Source: an uncultured Clostridia bacterium (GTDB lineage Bacteria; Bacillota; Clostridia; Oscillospirales; Ruminococcaceae). Taken from it: 56,208 nucleotides of DNA. The position numbers and the translations under genes were made by a program. The notes beneath the pieces are model-generated. The model had not been told where the DNA came from. It made no database searches and saw nothing but the letters and a program-made list of their open reading frames with translations. This document shows, piece after piece, positions 36,245 to 43,872 of this stretch. How positions within the stretch are numbered: position 1 is the stretch's first letter; the number at the start of each line of letters is the position of its first letter. Location: NCBI GenBank assembly GCA_944386455.1, contig CALXBC010000013.1:1-56208 (forward strand), given 5' to 3'.

Positions 36245-37612
36245 ATGATGGAAAAAACGATTGCTGCGATTGCCACCCCTCATGCGGTTGGCGGGATAGC
36301 GGTCATCCGGGTGTCGGGGCCCGACGCCATTGCGGTCTGTGACCGCTGTTTTCAGGCTGTTTCAGGCAGACCGCTGTCTGTACTTTCGGGATATCACGCC
36401 GCTTACGGAACTGTGATGGACGGCCGGGATCCGGTCGATGAGGCGGTCGCATTAGTATATCGTGCCCCCAAAAGCTATACGGGGGAGGATGTGGTTGAAA
36501 TTTCCTGTCATGGCGGGATTTATATCACGCAGGAGGTCCTGCGGATCATTTTGAGAAGCGGCGCTGTGCCTGCCGCGGCGGGAGAATTTACCAAGCGCGC
36601 TTTTTTGAACGGCAGACTGTCACTGACGCAGGCAGAGGCTGTGATGGATCTGATTGCTTCTCAGGGGCAGCAGTCAGCCCGCGCGGCCGTTACGGCGATG
36701 CAGGGGGCGCTCTACCGGCAAATTTCGGATGTGAAGGACAGTCTGGTGGCGGTCTGCGGCCATTTGTCGGCCTGGGCGGATTATCCCGAGGAAGAGATTC
36801 CCGCCGTCGGGCAGGAATCCCTGCTTCAAACCCTTTCGGCAGCGGAAAGCACCCTTGAAAAGCTGCTCCGGCAGTTTGACAGCGGAAGGCTGGTGCGGTC
36901 GGGCATCCGCACCGTGATCGTTGGGAAACCAAACGTGGGAAAATCCACCCTGATGAACCTGCTGTCGGGCTGTCAGAAATCCATTGTGACGGAAATTGCA
37001 GGGACCACCCGCGATGTGATTGAGGAAACTGTCCAGATCGACGGCCTTATCCTGAATCTTGCAGATACTGCGGGAATGCGGGAAACCGAGGATCCGGTCG
37101 AGCAGGCCGGCGTTGCGCTGTCCGCCCGGAAGCTGGAACAGGCGGATCTGGTGCTGGCACTCTTTGACAGCTCGCTGCCTTTTTCCGCAGAGGACGAACA
37201 GCTGATCGGCCGTTTGGAAGGAAAAAAGACGATTGCGGTCATCAATAAAACAGACCTGGTGCAGCGGCTTGATGAGCGGCTGCTGCCCCCGTATTTTGAT
37301 CAGATCGTACGAATCAGCGCAAAGCAGGAAACAGGCGTGAAAGATTTGCACAATGCCATTACACATTTGTTGAAAATTTCGGATCTTGATCCCAATGCAC
37401 CGATGCTCGCGAACGAACGGCAGCGCCGGGCGGCGGTGACAGCAAGACAATATATTGCAGAAGCAAAGGATGCGTTGGTTTCCGGCATGACGCTGGATGC
37501 GGTGACGATTTCGGCGGAATCTGCGGTGGAGGCTCTGCTGGAGCTGACAGGCGAGCGGGTGACCGATGCGGTGGTGGATGAGGTCTTTTCTCATTTCTGT
37601 GTGGGAAAGTAG
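36245..37612 (+). CDS. mnmE: tRNA uridine-5-carboxymethylaminomethyl modification GTPase MnmE
   Basis: This 455-residue protein has an N-terminal tetrahydrofolate-binding domain (TIAAIATPHAVGGIAVIRVS), a helical domain, and an inserted G domain with G1 GKPNVGKSTLMN, G3 DTAGM and G4 NKTD. The C-terminus is FCVGK with the conserved Cys. It works with MnmG to form the cmnm5U34 wobble modification. AAAGGA is 7 bases from ATG 36245; an adjacent ATG follows. mnmG starts 43 bases after the stop. Confidence 0.97.
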   Translation: MMEKTIAAIATPHAVGGIAVIRVSGPDAIAVCDRCFQAVSGRPLSVLSGYHAAYGTVMDGRDPVDEAVALVYRAPKSYTGEDVVEISCHGGIYITQEVLRIILRSGAVPAAAGEFTKRAFLNGRLSLTQAEAVMDLIASQGQQSARAAVTAMQGALYRQISDVKDSLVAVCGHLSAWADYPEEEIPAVGQESLLQTLSAAESTLEKLLRQFDSGRLVRSGIRTVIVGKPNVGKSTLMNLLSGCQKSIVTEIAGTTRDVIEETVQIDGLILNLADTAGMRETEDPVEQAGVALSARKLEQADLVLALFDSSLPFSAEDEQLIGRLEGKKTIAVINKTDLVQRLDERLLPPYFDQIVRISAKQETGVKDLHNAITHLLKISDLDPNAPMLANERQRRAAVTARQYIAEAKDALVSGMTLDAVTISAESAVEALLELTGERVTDAVVDEVFSHFCVGK

Positions 37613-37655
37613 GAATTTTAATGCCGGCGTATGGCTGTTGAAAGGAGCCGGAACC

Positions 37656-39563
37656 ATGATATATGAAACAGAAGCTTATGATATTGCAGTCGTAGGAGCA
37701 GGTCACGCGGGCTGCGAAGCCGCTCTGGCAGCGGCACGGCTGGGGCTGCGCACGCTGCTGTTCACCATTTCGCTGGACGGGATCGCCAACCTGCCCTGCA
37801 ATCCTTCGATCGGGGGGACGGCAAAGGGACATCTCGTGCGGGAAATTGACGCGCTCGGCGGCGAAATGGGGCGTGCCGCCGATCAGACCTTTTTGCAGAG
37901 CAGAATGCTCAATCTGGGAAAGGGGCCTGCAGTACACAGCCTGCGTGCACAGATCGACCGGGTACAGTATCACAATCTGATGAAAAAAAATCTGGAGCAG
38001 CAGGATAATCTGTTTGTCAAGCAGGCGGAGATCATTGACATTCGGGTGGAGGATAGACGGGTGACCGGCGTCGTGACAAAGCTTGGCACGGTTTATCCGG
38101 TGAAGGCGGCAATTCTTTGCTGCGGCACCTATCTCAACGGGCTGATCCATATCGGGGGCGTTCACTATGAAAGCGGGCCGGACGGCTGTGTCCCTGCAAA
38201 GGGACTGACGGAAAACCTTCAGCAGCTCGGCATTGAGATGCGGCGGTTCAAAACGGGAACGCCCTCCCGCGTCCATAAAAGGAGTATTGACTTCTCCGGG
38301 CTGGAACGGCAGCAGGGAGATGAAGAGATCACCCCCTTTTCCTTTGAGACCACGGGAAAGCTGGAAAACAAGGTCGACTGCTATATCGGCTATACCAATG
38401 ACGAAACACACCGCGTCATTCGGGAAAACCTCGACCGTTCCCCGCTGTACGGCGGCCTGATCGAGGGCGTCGGCCCCCGCTACTGCCCCAGTATTGAGGA
38501 CAAGGTCGTCCGCTTCGCCGACAAGGAGCGGCATCAGCTGTTCATTGAACCAATGGGGCTGGATACCGAGGAGATGTATCTGCAGGGAATGTCCTCCAGT
38601 CTGCCGGAGGACGTTCAGATCGCGTTTCTGCATACCATCAGGGGACTGGAGCATGTGGAGATCATGCGCAACGCCTATGCGATCGAATACGACTGCTGCA
38701 ACCCGCAGCAGCTTTTGCCGACGCTGGAATTCAAGCAGCTGAAGGGTCTGTATGGAGCGGGTCAGTTCAACGGCACCTCCGGCTATGAGGAGGCCGCTGC
38801 GCAGGGGCTTGTGGCAGGCATCAATGCGGCGCTTGCCATCATGGGAAAGGAACCGCTTGTATTGGACCGCGCCAGCTCCTATATCGGAACGCTGATCGAT
38901 GACATCACCGTCAAGGGCTGCTCCGATCCCTACCGAATGATGACCTCCCGCAGTGAGTACCGTCTGATTTTGCGGCAGGACAATGCCGACCAGCGGCTGA
39001 CGCCGATCGGCTACCGTCTTGGCCTGATATCTGAGAGTCGGTGGCGGCATTTACAGGACAAGCTCCGGCAAATCGCGGCAGAAAAGGCAAGACTGGGACA
39101 GGTCAACATCAGACCGTCGGCCGGGCTGAATGCACTGCTGGAGCAAAAGGGAACGTCTCCGCTGACCGGCGGCATCAAAGGGATTGATCTGCTGCGCCGG
39201 CCGCAGGTGGGATATCCGGATTTTGCTCCCTTTGACCCCGGGCGGCCGGTGCTTCCCCGTGAGATTTGGGAGCAGGTCGAGGTGGAGATCAAATATGAGG
39301 GGTATATTCGCCGTCAGCTTTCCCAGGTGGCTGAAATGCGGAAGCTGGAGCAAAAGCCGCTTCCTTTGGAGCTGGATTACGCCAAAATCGCAGGACTTCG
39401 GCTGGAAGCACAGGAAAAGCTGAACAAAATCAAGCCGTTGTCAGTGGGACAGGCGTCCCGTATCTCCGGCGTCAGTCCGGCCGATATTTCGGTGCTGCTG
39501 CTGTGGCTGTCCTCCCCGTTTGCACGGGGAGGCGATCCGCGCACGGAGGATGAGGAAGAATAA
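37656..39563 (+). CDS. mnmG: tRNA uridine modification enzyme MnmG (GidA)
   Basis: This 635-residue FAD protein has the dinucleotide-binding VVGAGHAGCEAALAAARLG, the conserved CNPSIGGTAKGHLVREIDAL, and GQFNGTSGYEEAAAQG. The C-terminal helical domain ends ISGVSPADISVLLLWLSS. The last 16 residues (from SPFARGGD) come from the first unit of a 105-bp tandem repeat and replace the usual tail, so the native 3' end has been altered; the functional core seems complete. AAAGGAG precedes ATG 37656. It is in the mnmE-mnmG-rsmG operon. Confidence 0.96.
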   Translation: MIYETEAYDIAVVGAGHAGCEAALAAARLGLRTLLFTISLDGIANLPCNPSIGGTAKGHLVREIDALGGEMGRAADQTFLQSRMLNLGKGPAVHSLRAQIDRVQYHNLMKKNLEQQDNLFVKQAEIIDIRVEDRRVTGVVTKLGTVYPVKAAILCCGTYLNGLIHIGGVHYESGPDGCVPAKGLTENLQQLGIEMRRFKTGTPSRVHKRSIDFSGLERQQGDEEITPFSFETTGKLENKVDCYIGYTNDETHRVIRENLDRSPLYGGLIEGVGPRYCPSIEDKVVRFADKERHQLFIEPMGLDTEEMYLQGMSSSLPEDVQIAFLHTIRGLEHVEIMRNAYAIEYDCCNPQQLLPTLEFKQLKGLYGAGQFNGTSGYEEAAAQGLVAGINAALAIMGKEPLVLDRASSYIGTLIDDITVKGCSDPYRMMTSRSEYRLILRQDNADQRLTPIGYRLGLISESRWRHLQDKLRQIAAEKARLGQVNIRPSAGLNALLEQKGTSPLTGGIKGIDLLRRPQVGYPDFAPFDPGRPVLPREIWEQVEVEIKYEGYIRRQLSQVAEMRKLEQKPLPLELDYAKIAGLRLEAQEKLNKIKPLSVGQASRISGVSPADISVLLLWLSSPFARGGDPRTEDEEE

Positions 39564-39739
39564 GCGGTTTTCTCCCGCGGTTTTCGGCTGTGGGAGGCAG
39601 CGAGATTTCCTGTGGGCTTCCCGTTTGCACGGGGAGGCGATCCGCGCACGGAAGATGAGGAAGAATAAGCGGTTTTCCCCCGCGGTTTTCAGCTGTGGAA
39701 AGCAGCGTGATTTCCTACGGGCTTCCCGTTTGCACGGGG
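39515..39739 (+). repeat. 105-bp tandem repeat between mnmG and rsmG (2.1 units)
   Basis: Units start at 39515, 39620 and 39725 (partial, 15 bp), each with CCCGTTTGCACGGGG, a small hairpin (CCCGT/ACGGG). Units 1 and 2 differ at about 8 of 105 positions. Unit 1 supplies the end of mnmG and its stop codon (39561-39563); the partial third unit runs into the rsmG ribosome binding site. Confidence 0.9.
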
Positions 39740-39758
39740 GACCGGAAAGGATGAGGTT

Positions 39759-40472
39759 ATGACAGATATTACAGTGTATCTAAAGCGGCAGGCGGAAACA
39801 GAGGGCTTTGCTCTGACATCGCAGCAGCTGTTAAGTTTTCAACAATATGCAGACCTGCTTGTGGAATGGAATGAGCGGATGAACCTGACTGCGATCACGG
39901 AACCGGAGGAAATAGCAGTCAAGCATTTTCTGGACAGCCTGCTGCTGCTGAAATTCACAAAACCTGCACAAAATGCAAAGGTGATCGATGTCGGGACAGG
40001 CGCCGGCTTTCCCTCCGTCCCGGTGAGGATCGTCCGGCCGGATCTGCGGCTGACTCTGCTGGACAGTCTGAATAAGCGGATCACCTTTCTGACCGCGCTC
40101 AGCGAGGCGCTGGGGCAGGATAATGTCTGTATCCACGCCCGTGCGGAGGAGGGCGGCAGAAAGCCGGCGCTGCGGGAGCGGTTCGATTTGGCAACGGCCC
40201 GTGCAGTGGCGCCTCTGCGGATTCTGGCAGAATACTGCCTGCCATTTGTAAAGCCTGGCGGGTATTTTGCGGCACTCAAAGGCCCTGACGCCGGTGAGGA
40301 AGTCAAAGAAGCGGCGCAGGCCGTGAAATTGCTGGGCGGAAAAACCGAACAGGTGATCGAATATAATCTTGCCGGCACCTATGGACGGACTGCGGTCTTG
40401 ATAAAAAAGATATCGCAAAGTTCGACAAAATATCCCCGCCCTTCGGCAAAAATCGCCAAAAATCCCCTCTGA
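39759..40472 (+). CDS. rsmG: 16S rRNA (guanine527-N7)-methyltransferase RsmG
   Basis: This 237-residue SAM-dependent methyltransferase has the motif VIDVGTGAGFPSVPVRI, then LTLLDSLNKRITFL and ATARAVAPLRILAEYCLPFV. It methylates G527 of 16S rRNA; loss of RsmG gives low-level streptomycin resistance in other bacteria. GGAAAGGATGAGG precedes ATG 39759. It is the third gene of the mnmE-mnmG-rsmG set. Confidence 0.96.
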   Translation: MTDITVYLKRQAETEGFALTSQQLLSFQQYADLLVEWNERMNLTAITEPEEIAVKHFLDSLLLLKFTKPAQNAKVIDVGTGAGFPSVPVRIVRPDLRLTLLDSLNKRITFLTALSEALGQDNVCIHARAEEGGRKPALRERFDLATARAVAPLRILAEYCLPFVKPGGYFAALKGPDAGEEVKEAAQAVKLLGGKTEQVIEYNLAGTYGRTAVLIKKISQSSTKYPRPSAKIAKNPL

Positions 40473-40493
40473 ATCAGCGGACAGCTCCCGGAA

Positions 40494-40528
40494 AAAGTGC
40501 GAAACAGCGCGTTTTTCGGGAGTTTTTG
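40494..40528 (+). terminator. Terminator of the mnmE-mnmG-rsmG operon
   Basis: CTCCCG (40495-40500), AAAAAGTGCG, then CGCGTTTTT and CGGGAG (40517-40522) pair with small interruptions and are followed by TTTTT. Confidence 0.8.
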
Positions 40529-40614
40529 TCGAACGAAAAAGCTGGAAAACCCTTCCAATCTATGCTAAGATAAAAATACAAGAGAAAGATGTTGAAAAAA
40601 GGAAGGGAAACCAT

Positions 40615-41490
40615 ATGAGCGGATTTTTTGGGAAAGAAAAAGCAGTCGGCAAGGTCGTATTGGTCGATATTCAGGAAATCGTCCCCAATCCAAGCCAGCC
40701 CCGAATCTATTTCGCAGAGGATGATCTCGAGGAACTTGCCTGGAGTATCCGCCAAAACGGTCTGCTTCAGCCTTTGACGGTGCGAAAAAACAAATTTGGC
40801 CAGTATGAGCTGATCTCAGGGGAACGCCGCCTCCGGGCAGGAAAAATGGCAGGTCTGGAGCAGATTCCCTGTATCATAGTAGAAACGGACGAACGGCAGT
40901 CCGCGATTTTTGCGCTGATTGAAAATATTCAGCGGGCAGATCTCAATTTTTTTGAAGAAGCGCAGGCAATTAAAAATTTGATCTCTGAATGGGGCGTGAC
41001 GCAGGAGGAAGCCTCCGAAAAGCTGGGGAAAGCGCAGTCCACCGTCGCCAACAAGCTGCGGCTGCTCAGGCTCGAGGAACCGGAACAAAGGGTTATTCTG
41101 AAAAACGGCCTGACCGAACGGCACGCGCGCGCACTGTTGAAGATAGAAGACGCCGAGCTGCGGATGCAGGCGCTTGAGCAAATCGTGGAGAAAAAAATGA
41201 ATGTCACCCAGACCGAGGAATATATCCGGCGGCTGCTGGAACCGCCCAAGGGGCATCAAAAGCGGATCGTGCTGATCAAAGATGTCCGCCTGTTTTTAAA
41301 TACCATCAACAGGGCGCTAGATACCATGAAACAGGCAGGGATTCCTGCCGAAGCGCAGAAAAAACAGGACGACCGCTATATCGAATATGTGGTGCGTATC
41401 CCGATCCAGCATGCCAGCAGGGCAGGAAGCGGCGACCAGATCCGGATGGGGGAATATCTTTCCCATGGCGCACCGTTCCGGTCCAGATAA
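40615..41490 (+). CDS. noc: ParB-family nucleoid occlusion / partition protein (Noc/ParB)
   Basis: This 291-residue protein has a ParB N-terminal CTPase domain with NPSQPR, LISGERRLRAGKMAG and ENIQRADLNFFEEA, then the central HTH (EEASEKLGKAQSTVANKLRL) and a C-terminal dimerisation region. The position right after rsmG is where Bacillus has noc, and Clostridia often noc, soj and spo0J. No ParA (Soj) gene follows here. Noc and ParB cannot be separated by eye; the gene symbol is from position. Binding sites are expected in the origin region (see 29055). Confidence 0.85.
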   Translation: MSGFFGKEKAVGKVVLVDIQEIVPNPSQPRIYFAEDDLEELAWSIRQNGLLQPLTVRKNKFGQYELISGERRLRAGKMAGLEQIPCIIVETDERQSAIFALIENIQRADLNFFEEAQAIKNLISEWGVTQEEASEKLGKAQSTVANKLRLLRLEEPEQRVILKNGLTERHARALLKIEDAELRMQALEQIVEKKMNVTQTEEYIRRLLEPPKGHQKRIVLIKDVRLFLNTINRALDTMKQAGIPAEAQKKQDDRYIEYVVRIPIQHASRAGSGDQIRMGEYLSHGAPFRSR

Positions 41491-41579
41491 AATCTGCTTC
41501 CCCTTAAATTGAAAATAGAACGCAAAAACAGCGGTCAGGAGGTATCCTGCCGCTGTTTTTGTATGGCCTCGGACCGGTG

Positions 41580-41807
41580 TTATCTGCCGATTTCTTTTTC
41601 GATTTCCCGCATCAGTTCACTGGCTTTCATCCCCAGAGCGTCGCTGATGCGGAAAAAAGTCTCCAAAGTCGGCTTGCGCTGCCCCCGTTCGATTGCGCTC
41701 AAATGCGTGCGGCCGATGTCGGCAAAGCTGCTCAGCACCTCCTGGGACACTCCTTTTTTCTCACGGCAGCGCTGGATCACGCTTCCGACAATTTCCGGAT
41801 CAAGCAT
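41580..41807 (-). CDS. XRE family HTH regulator
   Basis: This 75-residue protein is essentially one HTH domain: IQRCREKKGVSQEVLSSFAD, then IGRTHLSAIERGQRKPTLET. GGGAGAG precedes ATG 41807; an upstream GTG (41816) overlaps that site. It diverges from the SHOCT gene, whose promoter is just upstream, so it may regulate that gene or itself. Confidence 0.85.
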   Translation of the reverse strand: MLDPEIVGSVIQRCREKKGVSQEVLSSFADIGRTHLSAIERGQRKPTLETFFRISDALGMKASELMREIEKEIGR

Positions 41808-41877
41808 ATCGGACACTCTCCCATCATGGTATTGATTTCATTTTACGGGAGAATGAAAAAATTTTTGAATACATATG

Positions 41878-41906
41878 TTGTCAAGTGAATGCAAATGTGT
41901 TACAAT
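41878..41906 (+). promoter_or_regulatory. Promoter of the SHOCT membrane protein gene
   Basis: TTGTCA (41878-41883) and TACAAT (41901-41906) are 17 bases apart, with the RBS AAAAAGGAGAG following. Confidence 0.6.
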
Positions 41907-41944
41907 TATCCTTGTAAAAGCACATGAAAAAGGAGAGATAAGAG

Positions 41945-42295
41945 ATGAAAGCCATTGCTCTTTTGACCGCTTCTCAAAGCGCCGTCGGGACAGGCACCGG
42001 CGGATGGATTGTTATGCTGGTTCAGCTTTTACCGCTTGCTCTGCTCGGTATATTTGCGGTGGTATGTATCTTTTTGTGCAGGGCGATAGCCAAGCGGAAA
42101 GGTCTTTCCGGAAGTTATATGTGGCTGGGCCTGGCGGGGATTATCGGATTGATTATAGTGGCTGTGATCCCGGGAAAAAGCAAGGCCGAAATACTGATGG
42201 AACAAAAGCAGCTGCTGGATCTGGGACTTATCACGGCTGAGGAGTTTGAGGAGCAGAAAAAGCAGATTTTAACACAGCAGGGGGAAAAGCGGTAA
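41945..42295 (+). CDS. Membrane protein with C-terminal SHOCT domain
   Basis: This 116-residue protein has two membrane helices (about 22-45 and 58-75) and a C-terminal SHOCT motif, QLLDLGLITAEEFEEQKKQI. SHOCT domains are short and of unknown function, often at protein ends. GGAG precedes ATG 41945. It is a monocistronic gene ending at a strong bidirectional terminator. Confidence 0.85.
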   Translation: MKAIALLTASQSAVGTGTGGWIVMLVQLLPLALLGIFAVVCIFLCRAIAKRKGLSGSYMWLGLAGIIGLIIVAVIPGKSKAEILMEQKQLLDLGLITAEEFEEQKKQILTQQGEKR

Positions 42296-42324
42296 GTATT
42301 TGCCAATGCTGTAAAAAGATATAA

Positions 42325-42368
42325 ACAGCCAGCCCGGGACAAAATCTGTCCCGGGCTGGCTGTTTTTT
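42325..42368. terminator. Bidirectional terminator (17-bp perfect stem)
   Basis: ACAGCCAGCCCGGGACA (42325-42341) pairs perfectly with TGTCCCGGGCTGGCTGT (42347-42363) around AAATC, followed by TTTTTT. It ends both the SHOCT gene and the leftward export operon. Confidence 0.95.
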
Positions 42369-42376
42369 GTTCCTTT

Positions 42377-43801
42377 TTATGACCCAGCCGCCGGGCCGGA
42401 TGAAAGCGCATCCAAGGCCGCCTGGCGGTCCAGCTCCCGCAGCACGCTCAGTCCCAGCGGCACCGACAGCGCAAAGGTCAGGACGTCGGCCACAGGCTGT
42501 GCGAGCTCGATGCCTGTCAATCCCATGGTCTGAGAAAAAATCAGCAGAATGGGCAGGAAAAACAGTCCCTGTCTTGCCATTGCAACCGTACTCGCCCGCA
42601 CGGTTCTGCCCAGATTCTGCAGCAGCATGTTGGTGACGATAAACCAGCCCAGCAAAGGGAAGGCAAAGCATTGATACCGCAGAACCTGTGCGCCGATTCG
42701 GATGACCTCCGCGTCATCCCGCCGGAACAGGGCTACGGCCTGCGGTGCCAGCAGATAGGACAATACCGCCAGCAGAATCCAGATGACTGTCGATACCTTG
42801 ACGCAGAACCAGAAGCCCTTTTTGACCCGCCCGTAGAGACCGGCACCGTAATTGAAGCCGCAGACCGGCTGGAAGCCCTGGCCAAAGCCCAGCAGAGCAG
42901 AGTACAAAAAGTTTGTGATACGGTTGACAATGGAAAACGCTGCGATCACGGTATCGCCGTAGCTGCGCACCGACTGGTTGAGAAAAATCATAGCGATGCT
43001 GGCCAGACCCTGACGGCAGAGCGCGGGCAGACCACAGCTGATAATCTGGTGATACCGGTGCAGGCTGGGGGAAAATTTGCGTGGACGGATCTTGATGCCG
43101 CCGCATTTTTCAGTCGCTGCGAACAGGCAGAGAAAGCTGAACAGCTGGCTGATGATGGTGGCCAGAGCCGCACCTCCGACTCCCATGTTAAAGACAAAGA
43201 TGAACAGCGGATCCAATGCAATATTGAGTACGCCGCCCACCGAGATCCCAATCATGGCATAAAAGGCGTTTCCCTGGAGCCGCAGCTGGTTGTTCAGTAC
43301 CAGCGATCCCACCATATAGGGAGAGCCGATCAAAATATATTTCATATAATCTCTGGCATAGGGCATCATGGTCGGGGTCGCTCCCAGCAGGCGGCACAGC
43401 GGCGTTAAAAAAACAAAGCCGCATACAAGGATCACACATCCCATAATGACCGCCGAAAAGAAGCCGGTTGCCGCCATGCGGGCTGCTTCCTCGGTGTTGC
43501 GTTTCCCCAGCTCGCGGGAAATGGGGTTCCCGGAGCCGTGTCCGAAAAAGAAGCCGACTGCCTGGATGAGTGCCATAAAGGAAAACGAAATGCCTACCGC
43601 TGCCGTTGCGCTGGTATTCAGCATTCCGACAAAGAAGGTATCCACCATATTATAAAATGCCGTGACCAGCATACTGGCCGTTGTGGGAACTGCCATTTCA
43701 CAGATCAGCCGTTCCACCGGGGACTGGGTCATTTTCTTAAATTTTGCCTGCTGCGCTTCTGTCTGAGCAGAAGCTGCACTGCTTTCCTGCTGTGTTTCCA
43801 T
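42377..43801 (-). CDS. MATE family efflux protein
   Basis: This protein of about 474 residues has 12 hydrophobic segments. QSPVERLICEMAVPTTASML then VTAFYNMVDTFFVGML in the N-half and QGLASIAMIFLNQSVRSYGD in the C-half are MATE-type (Clostridia DinF/NorM-like). AAAGGA is 6 bases from ATG 43801 (METQQES); a longer frame upstream lacks a ribosome binding site. It is the last gene of the leftward marR-ABC-ABC-MATE operon, suggesting a common drug-export role. Confidence 0.9.
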   Translation of the reverse strand: METQQESSAASAQTEAQQAKFKKMTQSPVERLICEMAVPTTASMLVTAFYNMVDTFFVGMLNTSATAAVGISFSFMALIQAVGFFFGHGSGNPISRELGKRNTEEAARMAATGFFSAVIMGCVILVCGFVFLTPLCRLLGATPTMMPYARDYMKYILIGSPYMVGSLVLNNQLRLQGNAFYAMIGISVGGVLNIALDPLFIFVFNMGVGGAALATIISQLFSFLCLFAATEKCGGIKIRPRKFSPSLHRYHQIISCGLPALCRQGLASIAMIFLNQSVRSYGDTVIAAFSIVNRITNFLYSALLGFGQGFQPVCGFNYGAGLYGRVKKGFWFCVKVSTVIWILLAVLSYLLAPQAVALFRRDDAEVIRIGAQVLRYQCFAFPLLGWFIVTNMLLQNLGRTVRASTVAMARQGLFFLPILLIFSQTMGLTGIELAQPVADVLTFALSVPLGLSVLRELDRQAALDALSSGPAAGS

Positions 43802-43872
43802 ATTCTGTCCTTTCTGTTGCGCGTTATGGCTGCTGACACGGTGAATCGGCCGCCGAACGGCGGCCGATTCCA

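Noticed and set aside
37359-39050. A 563-codon leftward ORF antisense to mnmG
   Set aside because: Antisense shadow of mnmG, with no domain or ribosome binding site.
39520-39762. An 80-codon ORF made of two similar halves between mnmG and rsmG
   Set aside because: It is an alternate frame of the 105-bp tandem repeat; the duplication, not selection, explains the repeated peptide.
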